Source: Dreissena polymorpha
Lineage: Eukaryota; Mollusca; Bivalvia; Myida; Dreissenidae
Direction of reading: 5' to 3'
Assembly (NCBI RefSeq): GCF_020536995.1
Contig: NC_068357.1
Location: 67,077,128-67,141,127 of the forward strand
Length of the DNA: 64,000 nucleotides
In this document: positions 44,061 through 54,983 of the stretch, piece after piece
Position numbering within the stretch: the first letter of the stretch is position 1
How the letters are laid out: each line of letters starts with the position of its first letter
Program-made: the position numbers and the translations under genes
The notes under the pieces: generated by a model
Seen by the model: only the letters and a program-made list of their open reading frames with translations
What the model was told of the DNA's origin: nothing
Database searches by the model: none

Positions 44061-44920
44061 GAAAACCTACCAGGTAGTTCTACAGACTTACGAAGCAGAC
44101 AATATCATTAAAAGATATTCCAAAAGACCAAAGTTTCTTGAAAATTGGTGTCTAGCAGATTATGTTTCCCAACTTGAAATTAAACATATATATATTAAAA
44201 GTACCTGTACTGAAATGATGCTAAAAACAATCAAGAGACAGGGGTTGATCTAAATGTACATGATGATTCACATTTGAAAGACGTAAATGTAGTCAGAAGA
44301 GATACTAATGACCAGAATGTCCTTAGTAAATCATTTCCAGGAGGCAGAATTGAACTAAAGGGTGGTTTTACCATAATTCAAAGAAAACGAAAGAATGTCA
44401 TAAGGTATGTGCGCTTTTCAAAATAAATTGACAGTGAAATTTTTTACAGGGAAAGACTTATGTGTTTACACCATGCAGAAAAGAAGAATCAGATTTGATA
44501 TGTGGATATGACTCATTTCAAGCAAAATATATGTCTCTTAAACATTTCATTAAGATGAAGGCAAAAGAATATGAAAAAATGCTGAAGCACTAGACGAAGC
44601 TTTTGAAATGGCCAAAAATGATTAAAATAATTTTGATAACTTAGCAACTGGAACGGAGCAGATTAATCAAGATGATGTAGAAGCTGGTAATAAAGACAGT
44701 GAATGCTTCATATATTTTAACCCAGATAGGCCAGAAATTCAAAGGCAATCTGACATTGCGCAAGATCTTGGGCTTTCAGTTGCCTCTGTAGACATTAGCA
44801 CTCGCAAAAAACTTTGCCTCTTTTAAAGTACAGGGAACTTATAAAATCCTTAAATATCAAACAAAAAGTGTTTTTATTCATGTTCTTCAGACTGTTAAAA
44901 TCAATACAAACAAGCTGCAA

Positions 44921-46230
44921 GTGTTTTTGTCATGTGGTGCAGGAGTGGGGAAATCTGTACTAGTAACTGCACTGTTTGAAGCATTACAGCGGTGTTTGAC
45001 TTCAGACCCTGGCGATGATCCAGAAATCTGTAAAGTTCTCCGGTGTGCTCCAACTGGAAAAGCTGCTTTTCACATAAGTGGAGTAACTTTTCATTCTGCA
45101 TTCAGAATTCCAGCAAGTCAAGGATATAATTATACCCCATTGAGTAGTGACATTTTAAACACTCTGAGAACTAAATACAGGCATCTTGCAATTGTCATGA
45201 TAGATGAGGTTTCGATGGTAGGAAACAATATGCCCAAACTGGTTAATGAAAGACTGAAGCAAATTAAAGGTTGTGTTTTACCATTTGGTGGAGTGCACAT
45301 GATTTACATTGGTGACCTTTTTCAGCTGAAACCTGTCATGGATGGTTGGATTTTTGAGAATTTGAAAGCAAACTTTGGGCCATTAGCAACAAATCTATAG
45401 AAGGATGATGTTGAAATGCATAAACTTGAAGAGATTATGAGACAGAAAAATGATAAACAATTTGCAGAACTACTTAATAGACTTCGAGAGGGAAAACATA
45501 CACAAGGTGACATGGATGTGCTAAAAGGCAGACTGAAAAATACCTCTAATTTTGAATATCCAGAAGAAGCTGTGCATTTGTTTAACACAAATGAACGTGT
45601 AAATGCTTTTAATGCAAACCTTTACCAGGGTACAAACAGTTCAAAAGTTTCTATCTATGCCTTTGATCAATTCATCAGTGATTTTTCTCCAGCAGTTAAA
45701 AAGCAACTTGTTTCCAGAATACCAAATGATTCAACACACACAGATGGGTTGTGCAAAACAGTAGGGATAGCTGAAGGAATAAATTATGACCTGTGTCTTA
45801 ATCTAGATGTAGAAGACGGTTTAGTCAATGGATCATCATGTACAGTAACAAAGATTGATTACAGACAACACAATACTACAAGACCAAGTATAATATGGGT
45901 TGTATTCTACAATAATGAGATTGGTTCAATGTGGCGTGCCAAGTATCATCAACTATATGATAGATCTATAGATGCATCTTGAACTCCTATATTTGACTGC
46001 AAAAGAAGCTTTCTGTACCTTAGAAAGATATGTATGAGGGTACAAATTCCATAAAGACAGTAAACAGCAAAGACTGTTCACAAGTCACAAGGAGACACAC
46101 TAAGTGAAGTTGTCATTGACTTGATTGGAAAGAGAATGTCCCTCATGCACAATATGTTGCTATAAGTAGAGCGAAAACTCTTAAAGGGCTGCATATTTTA
46201 GAACTCAATGTAACTAAAATTTCAGTTTCA
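44921..46230 (+). pseudogene. Pif1-type helicase domain of the Helentron
   Basis: The first frame (44921-45397) has Walker A GAGVGKS (about residues 6-12), motif Ia APTGKAAFHI, Walker B MIDEVSMV (about 93-100) and GDLFQLKPV. The second frame (45416-45979) follows directly after one stop and has the LxEIMRQKND motif and the NVEDGLVNGSSCTV-like fold. A shifted piece near 46075-46200 has the TVHKSQGDTL-like and YVAISRAKTLKGLHI-like motif VI block. Most helicase motifs can therefore be found, but in several frames. Confidence 0.85.
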
Positions 46231-46248
46231 AAAAAAGTTAAAACAGAA

Positions 46249-46950
46249 ATGACTCATTTACGTGAAAACAAAAAAGTGCAGTTGTGCTACACACCTGTTT
46301 ACTGCTTGAATCAAACACATTTAACTTGTTTGTTCCAAAACATCCGGTCTCTTAGAAGTCATATGGATGAGTTCTTTGTTGATCCAAATGTTCAAGCATC
46401 ATCTATACTATGCTTAGTAGAAACATGGCTTACATGTACAGATTTAGGAGAAAATTATTAGCAAACAGGATAGCAGATGTTCAGAGCAGATGGTTTACAA
46501 GTCGGTAATACTCGTCGTCACAGAGGTGTTCTTGTGTATGTGAAAGATGACATTTGAGTCACAAACTCTTATTCTGTTACCACAAAAGACATAGAAATGG
46601 TCAAATAACTGTTCTGTTTAACAAACAAAGTACCAATGTTGTTGCCCTATATAACTCACCAACTTAATCAGCAAAACACCTCAAAACGTTTCTATATACG
46701 AATCTTGCACACAGGCAGGAAGAATGTCTCATTATACAAGGTGATCTGAAAATAAACTTGTACAAAAATGAAGATATGTCGAACTTTATGCTAAACATAT
46801 GGATGCAAACAGCTTGAGAAAAAACCTACACATTCATCTGGATCATTGATAGATCACGTTTATACAAACATGAAACTTTATTGTTCTGATGTTATAGATA
46901 GTGTTTGGTCGGACCATTGTATAGTATATGCTACAGTTCCTTATACAGAA
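46249..46950 (+). pseudogene. AP-endonuclease-like domain of the Helentron
   Basis: It encodes LTCLFQNIRSLRSHMDEFFV and ILCLVETWLT (46249-46458), then GNTRRHRGVLVYVKDD (about 46505) and IQGDLKINLY ... SGSLIDHVYTN ... SDHCIVYA (about 46740-46930). These are the N-x-RS, ETW, GDxN and SDH steps of exonuclease/endonuclease/phosphatase domains as found in Helentrons. The GDFN position reads GDLKIN. Stops interrupt it. Confidence 0.75.
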
Positions 46951-48200
46951 TAAACAGCCACTATTGTATTTAAAACAATAAATTGTATAATTTTAAACTA
47001 GTCAAACAAACTGCAATATTAAAAGTTAAGATAGCATTTCAGATTTGCTGTGGGCGGGGCTTTTTGCTTTATGTGGGATTAACGTTAATCTTATTTTTTT
47101 CTATTTGAAGGGGGGTTCTGAAGATTTAAAGAGATAAAATGGTTAAGAATTCAAACATATTTTATTTTTTTATGAATTACATCATTTTATCATTTACAAA
47201 CAGATTGCAAAAAAGATGTGTTCAAAACAAACCTAAAATCAGAGAAATAAGTGATTTTAATCTTCAACACCGAAAACGAAAGGAGAATCAAACCTAAAAA
47301 ATATATATCTACAAATATAATATTCTACCAACGATCACCATGTTTATACCGTGACTGCCGCTAAGTATACTACTTGCAACCTATCAGAGAATAGGTCAGA
47401 TACCTTATTTCAATATATGGAAATCATAGTGTTTTTCAAAAGCAAACATGACAGGTAACCAACTTCAGATGGAGAAAGTAAAGGAAAATTAGTTCAAGCT
47501 AATGGTTTGTCATATCTATTTTAACCTCACACCATATGCAAAAAGTATTGCCATGATGGCAACATCTTGATGAATTATAATGTTGATTGTTTGTCTCATG
47601 ACCGTTTACTTTGTTCAACAACCAACCTCTACAAGGTTTTCCTTCCTACTTCTTTTCAGCGTTTCATGAATATTGACAAATTTGTAATTTTATATTTCCT
47701 CAGACAAATATTTTCTTTGAACAATAAACTTTTTCACCTGGTTTACAATCCTGCTACACTCACTACTGCCTCAAGATTGGCGCGTAAAGTTCAGGTGCTC
47801 TACGTAATTCGGTATTTTGCATGTCATGAGCTATATAAGTAACAGCCACTTTAAAACCTACAAATACTTTTTGGAGTTTTGGAAAGAGACTTATAATTGA
47901 AGGAAGGAACTTTAATTTATCTCGTAGAACTTGCATATATTTGGTTTTCAGCATATACAAATATGTGAAAGAGAAAGAACAACGATATCTTTTGGACAGA
48001 TACATATACCTACGTTATAAGCAAAGGACCTGTTTGACATTTCGTGGACTTTTTAGTCTTTTTAGTTAACACCGTAGTAACGTTTACCATATATAAAAAT
48101 GCTCAGCCTTCCAACTATCAGCCCCCAGTGGGATGAGGGGGAGAGAGAGAAAGTCACATGCATGAGTACATTTCAATCCATGCACATTGCCCCCTTTTCA
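46951..48200. other. AT-rich non-coding stretch
   Basis: No gene is supported. The open frame at 47567-47842 has no family features. The stretch 48110-48245 ends with the CAGGGCCATCATGGCCCTCTTGTC repeat end described at 42093-42795. Confidence 0.4.
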
Positions 48201-48274
48201 CAGAAAAATATGTGGAGCGATACAGGGCCATCATGGCCCTCTTGTCTTCGAATTACGATGTTACCGAAGCTTGT

Positions 48275-48508
48275 GTAAAGGTGAAGTTACGTCCTTTTCG
48301 AAAAAAAGCGGCGATATAAAGGTGAAGTTACGTCCTTTTCGAAGAAAGCGGCGATATAAAGGTGAAGTTACGTCCTTTTCGATGAAAAAGCGGCGATATA
48401 AAGGTGAAGTTACAACCTTTTCGTAGAAAAGCGGCGATATAAAGATGAAGTTACAACCTTTTCGAAGAAAAGCGGCGATATAAAGGAGAAGTTACGTCCT
48501 TTTCGAGC
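48275..48508. repeat. Minisatellite, about six units of about 41 bp
   Basis: The unit is GCGGCGATATAAAGGTGAAG then TTACGTCCTTTTCGAAGAAAA, with variants ACAACC for ACGTCC. The open frames with GEVTSFS and KRRYK repeats are products of the repeat and not a gene. Confidence 0.9.
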
Positions 48509-49153
48509 TACTCTAAAACAGAATTAGGTGTAAAGCAATTGCGGAAATATCGTTACATATAAGAATGTGCAGATTGAATGGGTATAATTCACATGTAACA
48601 GTTTATTTTGTAGTGTCAAGACATTCATCCTGTACCAAAAACATCACTTTATTTTATGTTCCTGCTGCAAATAATTCGAAAACAATCTCGATCTCGTAAA
48701 AGATTATATATTCTTTGTTAACAGACGTTTTATGTTAACGACAAAAATGCAAACGCTTTCAAAACAATACTTGATTATTTCAGTATTATATAAAATGTCG
48801 TTTACAAACTCAAAATTTGGCGGAAGAAATGTGTGGTTTGGGAAAGAGTAAATCGACTGGTTTGGAAAGTAACATTTTGGTAAAGCTTATTGTTGTTTTT
48901 TTTGTTATTGTTTTTTTTCCGTTTCGGTTTCGATCCATGAAGCTGGAGCTATATGTGTGTCCTTTTAGAACGAACCCGAAGTACATGTATTGAATTTCTT
49001 TTTAAGAAAAAAACACACACACACACAAGTTTAAACACAGTTATCCCTTTTGCAATTTGCAGCAAACGTCTTTTAATCAAAATCCTCAAATTGCAAATAG
49101 CCATATAAAAAACATGTATACTGTTTTATACACCTCTAGCATCTAAAAGCTTT
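48509..49153. other. AT-rich non-coding stretch
   Basis: No gene is seen. A short (AC)n run lies at about 49011-49026. Confidence 0.4.
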
Positions 49154-49203
49154 GTCACAAAAGAGGGAGATTGCTCCTTGCGAGCAATTTCTCCTTTTGT
49201 CTC
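49154..49203. repeat. GAGCAATTTCTCC hairpin family, copy 1
   Basis: GTCACAAAAGAGGGAGATTG pairs with CAATTTCTCCTTTTGTCTC around a CTCC-TTGC-GAGC centre. It is followed by a shared segment (about 49260-49380) with ACCAAACGACACATTTGGAAC and GAAATTGCAGACGAC that recurs near 52330-52375, 53715-53770 and 54655-54715. Confidence 0.75.
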
Positions 49204-49414
49204 AAGGTTTTTCAAATGCCACAAGAATACGCAAAAATGTATATAAAGGCTCGAAACAATAAATTTAAAAATATGCACCATATACGAGGTCTTAGGGATA
49301 TAAAGAAGTACCTCTTTACCAAACGACACATTTGGAACTGTTCCAATTTGAAAGAAATTGCAGACGACAATAAAATGTGTTATGAATATGAAGAAATATA
49401 TCTGGTGGAGTATA

Positions 49415-49479
49415 AATCATTGTGATATCAGAAAAACTTGCTCAAAATGAGCAATTTCTCCTTTTATCACAATGATTTC
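49415..49479. repeat. GAGCAATTTCTCC hairpin family, copy 2
   Basis: AAATCATTGTGATA...TTGCTC pairs with GAGCAA...TATCACAATGATTT. GTCGTCTGCAATAC follows, as in the other copies. Confidence 0.75.
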
Positions 49480-50454
49480 TAGAGTCGTCTGCAATACACT
49501 CGTAAAATCTCGTTACTTTTTGGGAAAAGGATAAGAGTCTTGATAACATTCTGCATACAAGTGCATATAGCGCATATCATATCAATTAAAGAAAAAATAA
49601 ATAGAGACGGAGCAAATTCAAAAGATAAGAGGGGTTTTATTTTATCTTCCTGATCTGTGTTATAAACCGTTCACATCTTTTAAATAATGGCTATAAGTTA
49701 TACATAAACTTATCAAAATACATTAAGAAACATCGTACTTGATGGAGTTTTTTTTATTGTGTATGTTCATGTTATTTTGTTAAATTAATATTTGCAACAA
49801 AACATTAATTACTCGCTTCATCAAATTAAATGTTCAGATTAATAAACAACTATGATGTCTTTCATTTGTTATAAACGAATTGGGTTCTTGATCATGTGAC
49901 CTGTTTAAATCTATAAAACCTTTTATTTTAGTGTTCGTTGTTTTATGTTGTTGTTTTTGTTGTTGTTTTCGTCTTTGAATGGACTTTTACACATTTCAAC
50001 AATTATGTAAAAGCGACAGTTAAAACATTCATGCTCCCTGAAACTTACATGTGTAACCAGTTTTTCATTATGAAACATGTGTTTTGATATCGGAATAACC
50101 CAAATTTCCATAGAGGCAAAAATAGCCATCTACCTTTCTTTAAGTCTTTAGAATGACCCACATTGGGATCAAACCCCAGACCTTCCACAACTAAGGGTTG
50201 TACATGTTGATTATTTGATTGCTTATACTAGTATATTACCTTTGTAAACCATGATCTTTGATATATTATTATCTCCGTTATACCGTTTGACATCGCTTTA
50301 GTTTGTGACCTGAAATGGATATAAACTCCTATGTACGTGACACTTAACTCAGTCGTACCTGTTACAATTTGCAGCAGACACCGTTTAATACATTAAATCA
50401 AAGTACAGATATCAGTGCAGATCTGCTTTTTTGTATGTATCATTGGTGCTTGAA

Positions 50455-50518
50455 AACAGTGTGACAAAATAAGAAATTGCTCGTTATGAGCAATTTCTCC
50501 TTTTGTCACAACGTTTTC
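50455..50518. repeat. GAGCAATTTCTCC hairpin family, copy 3
   Basis: GTGTGACAAAATAAGAAATTGCTC and GAGCAATTTCTCCTTTTGTCACA form an almost perfect stem with a TTAT-type loop, followed by CGTTTTCAAATGTCGTCTG. Confidence 0.85.
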
Positions 50519-50834
50519 AAATGTCGTCTGTTTCAAGCAGGGATAGATACATCCTTGGTTGCAAGGCAAAAAAGAACGTCTGTAGTGGCCAAAGAGTTAA
50601 TATGTTTTATAGACAGTATTTATGATTGGAACGGCATAACAAGGGACAACAGAAAACAGAATTAATGATTAATCCTACAGAGAAAACAGTCTACAGATCT
50701 CATAAACCCAGTGCTGAATGTCAAATTGTTCGTTCATAGTTATCAAATCAACTCGATAGTCCTGAGCAAGACAGGACCAAGTCACACAGCTATCAAATAC
50801 AAACTATAGCCTGTCCACAGTAGCGAAATTCTAT

Positions 50835-50965
50835 CAATGAATAATGTCTATGTGTTAATTATAAAAATACCCCACCCACCCACCTTTCTATATTTATGTT
50901 TTTTTATAGAGAGAGGTGGGGTGGGTGGGGTATTTTCATAATCAACGCATAGACATTATTCGTTG
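50835..50965. repeat. 131-bp palindrome with CCCACCCACC/GGTGGGTGGG arms
   Basis: The left arm CAATGAATAATGTCTATG...ATACCCCACCCACCCACCTTTCTATA pairs with the right arm TATAGAGAGAGGTGGGGTGGGTGGGGTAT...CATAGACATTATTCGTTG. The loop is about 10 bases. The G-rich right arm has four or more G tracts. Confidence 0.9.
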
Positions 50966-50999
50966 TGAAATTTGAAGCTCCTGTGACCTGTCTCGTTCA

Positions 51000-51600
51000 A
51001 TAGGACATAAAGCCAACCCTTCATACACTTTGATCCAAATATTGGGGGGGGGGGTTTCGACCGCTAACTTGTTTAATGTAGATCGAAACCCTATGTTGTT
51101 GGTACTCTATGAGACGATTCTAATGAGCACCCACAACATAGGATTTAATGAACAATGACCGTGTAATTGCCTCGATAAGGCACCTTTCACTCCCCTTATC
51201 TAGAGCCATGATACAGATATATGAACTCTGTGTAGTGCTAGTCTCTATTGAGAAACAAAGACAACCATTTTATACCTGTACTGAAAAGCATTACTCATTA
51301 TCAACGATATATACTTCTTACCTTTTACAGAAAACTCCACCGAAATTACATCTGTCGTGATAACTCCAAATTAAAGCGAAAGTACACTCATATAAACATA
51401 ATGTAAAGTTATAACCTAAGAACGGTCAACAGAGCTTTAGATAGATAATAGGGCATTTCCACTGCTAACTGTTTTGATTCTTATCGAAACACTACGTTAT
51501 AGATCCTCAATAGAATCGATGAGCATTGACGACATATGATTTAGCGAATAGTAACAGAGGTTGGAAGTGTAAATACCCCCTTTACCCCATTATTTAGACA
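51000..51600. repeat. Diverged direct repeat of about 150 bp
   Basis: CGCTAAC...TCGAAACCCTATGTTGTTGG...GATTTAATGAACAATGACCG (about 51061-51160) corresponds to TGCTAAC...TCGAAACACTACGTTATAGA...GATTTAGCGAATAGTAACAG (about 51460-51560). Both are followed by a pyrimidine-rich CCCC.TTATCTAGA/CCCCATTATTTAGA. No coding is seen here or on to 52000. Confidence 0.6.
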
Positions 51601-52013
51601 ACTGGATCATGTTGAATCGATATCATTGAATGATAAGGACACATGCCTTTTCGTTATATTTAGTAACATTTGAAACACGATACCTCTCATAAGAAACAAA
51701 ATGGCGTTATATGTAATCGATATAAATACACTTTGATCCGATTCGCATTTTTGAAGATTTTACTGCTATCGAATGTCTTACATCCAGACCTGAAGTGCTA
51801 CTGCCATTTTCGGCGTCTGTAATTAGCAAGCGATTTCTGAAAAAAATCCTTGTTAAACAATGTCTCTACGTTTAGTAGTTTTGCCTGTATGATAAATCAG
51901 TTTAACTAATAAAATATCAAGAACAACAACTCATAATATAGCAGTACACTAAGTAAGAACGGGTTATTTCCCTTCTATCAATTGCTTTATCAAGGATGTT
52001 GCCTTTCTAATTC

Positions 52014-52066
52014 TTCAGCTCGAGACAGGCTGAAGATTTACATTCAGCTCGAGACAGGCTGAAGAA
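52014..52066. repeat. Two copies of a 22-bp self-complementary unit
   Basis: TTCAGCTCGAGACAGGCTGAAG occurs twice, nine bases apart. Each unit can fold (CTTCAG with CTGAAG). Confidence 0.8.
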
Positions 52067-52210
52067 ACGCCTTAACAACAACAAAATAAACCGACATAAC
52101 TCGCTGTGTTGACCATTTTAGAATACTATAAGAACGCCAAAAAAGCATCGCCTTTTAACCGATTACCAAAAAATAACCATATTATACGTTATATTGCAAA
52201 AGACTCTAGG

Positions 52211-52272
52211 AATAATTGTGGGAAATTGAGAAATTGCTCAACATTAACAATTTCTCCTTTAACCACAATGAT
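52211..52272. repeat. GAGCAATTTCTCC hairpin family, copy 4
   Basis: AATAATTGTGGGAAATTGAGAAATTGCT pairs with AACAATTTCTCC...CCACAATGATT. GTCGTCTGCAACC follows at 52321. The stem is more diverged than in copy 3. Confidence 0.7.
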
Positions 52273-52375
52273 TTCCTCCATATCAAAGCGATTTCTTTTT
52301 TTTTTAATTTACAAGGTAAATTGTCGTCTGCAACCTCTTTCAATTTAGAACGGGCCAAAGTATGTCGTTTGATAA

Positions 52376-53117
52376 TAGGTTAACCCATATCAACTTCACC
52401 TGGAACTTTGTCAACTGGGCCAAATTGAAAGCAACAACTTACAACTCTAGAAATGTCAAGTCACCGTGAAAATGTATTTGTATACAATGCATAGATAAGT
52501 GTATGTATATGTATAAACTGTTTGCAAAATGGAAATTGCCATTGTCATATGTTTTAATCATTGCATATTGTAAATGGAATTTTTATTTGCCGAATTCCAA
52601 ATACAGTTGAGTTGTTTTTGTAAAAGATTCAAAAAAGTGTTTGATGTAATGAATCAATGATGAATGGCTTACATTTACATGCATCTGCAACTATTATCAA
52701 TGGACACATATTTTCAGACATAAAACATTAATAAGCAAATAATTCAATTTCCGAAATAGTTTTAGATACGTCGATATTGGTATACAAATATATAAATTTT
52801 TATTTGTGATTTAATTACCTAACTGTTCCTGTTTGTCCATGGAATCATTGTCCTAACCACTTTAGGAAAGGGTCGACGATCCGTATCCTTTTTTTATTAA
52901 TAAGTATATTAGGTATATTTAAGTATATTTTATTGCATTATAAATATTACATTTACATAGCAATTATATAATACATTATTAACAAAATACCATTTGGCTA
53001 GAGACAAATAATTGAATGACTGTTTATTCGTTGTTACTCATTTTTCAGCCGATAAAACAATTCAGGTTGTTCAAAAGTAATTAAATAAGACAGTTTTAAT
53101 ATTTCCAATAATAAACC
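52376..53117. other. AT-rich non-coding stretch
   Basis: No gene or repeat family is identified. Confidence 0.4.
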
Positions 53118-53334
53118 TTAACCCATTCATTCCTAGTGGTCTCTTCTGACCTTAACAATCAGATTTCCTTAGGGTGTCCGGTATATTTTTTCTATTTTAG
53201 AATATTTCTTTTATAAAATCCTTTATTAGCAAACAGCGTAGACCCTGATGAGACGCCGCATCATGCGGCGTGTCATCTGGGTCTACGCTGTTTGCCTAGT
53301 CCTTTTTTGAGGGCGATAGGCATAAATCGGTTAA
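53118..53334. mobile_element. piggyBac-like MITE, full copy 1
   Basis: It starts TTAACCCATTCATTCCTAG and ends GGCATAAATCGGTTAA: TTAA at both ends with 12-15-bp inverted repeats beginning CCC, as in piggyBac elements. Inside is the hairpin AGCGTAGACCCTGATGAGAC...GTGTCATCTGGGTCTACGCT with GCCGCATCATGCGGC at its tip. Length is 217 bp including TTAA. Confidence 0.82.
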
Positions 53335-53580
53335 TAGCAGTTATCAATGAAAAACAAAATAAACGAAAGGAGTCACAACACAGCAACATCCTTATGATGG
53401 AGCTTTGGAAACTGGCCAAGCTAACTTATTACACCAATGTAGCAAGGTATGTGACGTTGGTCTTAAATAAGGAATTAGGAGTTCAACATTCAATACCTAA
53501 AAAGGATAACATAAACTGGTCGTGTATTTGGAATTAAGTTGTAACCGATCAGTTTGATCGCTGACCATTTAATCCATTAC

Positions 53581-53770
53581 CAAACAGTAACGATATTTCA
53601 CTAGTTGGTTGTAGACGGCTCTTGAAATCTTCGTGGGAAATGGAAACATTGATCCTCATCCCAAAATGATCTCTACCATACAAAAGCAATTTCTTCATAT
53701 TATCTTACAATTTGATTGTCGTCCGCAACGTCTTTCTAATTGGGACAGTCCATAATGTGTCGTTTGGTAA
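53581..53770. repeat. Degraded copy of the hairpin-associated repeat
   Basis: It has GATTGTCGTCCGCAACG and TGTGTCGTTTGGTAAAGG, inverted equivalents of the segment at 49310-49380, and an imperfect TCGTGGGAAATGGAAAC...ATCCCAAAATG core near 53630-53668. Confidence 0.5.
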
Positions 53771-53892
53771 AGGCTTATTTCCAAATAAACACCCGTTTTT
53801 TGTAACGCTATTTAGGTATTGAATGCCTAACTCCCAATTGTCAATTCTTAGCCAACTTCAAAAATCTTATGAAGATAAAGTACAACATGTAA

Positions 53893-53985
53893 GCGGGTCT
53901 AATGGCTCGGTCGGTCAAGCGTTCGCACTGTATGTGTAGGTCCAGGATCCGAGACCCGGTCTGGCTGCATACTAACACGTGTCTC
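53893..53985 (+). repeat. tRNA-derived SINE head, copy 1
   Basis: GCGGGTCTAATGGCTCGGTCGGTCAAGCG resembles a tRNA 5' half with box A, and GATCCGAGACCCGG is a degraded box B. It abuts the MITE at 53993. The body of the SINE is not recognisable. Confidence 0.55.
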
Positions 53986-53992
53986 ACCTTGG

Positions 53993-54224
53993 TTAAACCA
54001 TTTATGCCTTGTGGACTCTTCTGATCTTTACAGTTAGATGAGTAAATTTCCAATTGAAGGGATTTCTGGTATATTTTTTATATTTTTAGAATATTTCTTA
54101 CAGAATTCCTTTATTTGCAAACAGCGTAGACCCTGATGGTACGCCGCATCATATCGGCGTCTCATCTGAGTCTACGCTGTTCGCCAAGGCCTTTTTTTAT
54201 AGACGCTAGGCATAAATGGGTTAA
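53993..54224. mobile_element. piggyBac-like MITE, full copy 2
   Basis: It starts TTAAACCATTTATGCCTTGTGG and ends CTAGGCATAAATGGGTTAA. The internal hairpin AAACAGCGTAGACCCTGATG...CATCTGAGTCTACGCTGTT lies at 54118-54180. Length is 232 bp including TTAA. Confidence 0.85.
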
Positions 54225-54364
54225 ATAACGGGCGAACATATTCTGATTAGATATACTAGTACTCGAGAATCTTCTAATCACGAACTCAGTACCTGAGACA
54301 TTTGGGACGATGCGTCGATGAGTGCATAGTAGGAGTTAAGATTTACAAGGAGATACGTTTTTAA

Positions 54365-54440
54365 GCGGGCTTGATAGTGTGCACGGTATGCTGAAGTTCC
54401 GGTTTCGAGTCACCGTCTGGCTGCATTTCCACATCTTAAT
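54365..54440 (+). repeat. tRNA-derived SINE head, copy 2
   Basis: GCGGGCTTGATAGTGTGCACGG and CCGGTTTCGAGTCACCGTCTGG (box B-like) match the layout of copy 1 and share the GTCTGGCTGCAT continuation. Confidence 0.55.
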
Positions 54441-54762
54441 TTTATACCAATGCATGTGAAAATAAATAAGGTAAAGTTATTATAGGCTATGATATGTATA
54501 AAATTAATATAAGTTACAATCAAAATATGTTATAATATGTTTAAGAAAAACTAAGGTAAAACTACAATAGGTTATACTATGTTACCAGAATCGAACCCCG
54601 ATATCACAAATGAGTCGTGGCTGAGAAGAAAACGTTAACAATTTATTTTCTCTTCACCAAACGACACCTTTTGGAGTGTCCCAAATTTAAAGAAGTCGCA
54701 AAAAGATGCAGACTTCAATTAAAAGTGAAATATAATTTGAAGAAATTGCTTAGATATGGGCG

Positions 54763-54828
54763 AAATCATTGAAGATAAAAGAGAAGTTGCTCATCAGCAA
54801 TTTATCATTTTCCCACAATTGTTTCCTA
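54763..54828. repeat. GAGCAATTTCTCC hairpin family, copy 5
   Basis: AAATCATTGAAGATAAAAGAGAAGTTGCT pairs imperfectly with AGCAATTTATCATTTTCCCACAATTGTTT. The flanking segment at 54655-54715 has CACCAAACGACACCTTTTGG as in copy 1, and GTCGTAAAATCTCGTTA follows as at 49500. Confidence 0.65.
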
Positions 54829-54938
54829 AGTTTTCCGCAACAAAGTCGTAAAATCTCGTTATAGTTTGGTAAAGAGTTCCAAGAATCAACCCCAGCAGTC
54901 TTGATTGTTCGAAGACGACTGAATTGTCCCACGGCTAA

Positions 54939-54983
54939 TGCTGGAGAGTAACGGAATGAATTAGTCGTGGGTAACCGACGATG
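54939..54983. repeat. Single arm of the palindrome repeat at 36001-36094
   Basis: It matches the right arm of that palindrome at all but one base, including the extra A that the left arm lacks. There is no second arm here. Confidence 0.85.

Larger units (their letters stand above)
43689..46950 (+). mobile_element. Helentron (Helitron2) remnant: helicase and endonuclease part
   Basis: The order of coding pieces is a Helitron-type linker (43689-44060), Pif1 helicase (44921-46230) and an AP-endonuclease-like domain (46249-46950). A C-terminal endonuclease fused after the helicase distinguishes Helentrons from ordinary Helitrons. The HUH Rep nuclease is missing, so the copy is 5'-truncated or rearranged. 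Stops and frameshifts interrupt it in at least six places. Confidence 0.8.

Noticed and set aside
47567-47842. 91-codon frame as a host gene
   Set aside because: It has no domain, no splice signals and AT-rich composition like the surrounding non-coding DNA.
48187-48426. Open frame with GEVTSFS/KRRYK repeats
   Set aside because: It is produced by the 41-bp minisatellite, with no start context or splice support.
48275-48508. Regular 41-bp repeats as a CRISPR array
   Set aside because: Units are contiguous and diverge gradually without unique spacers: a minisatellite.
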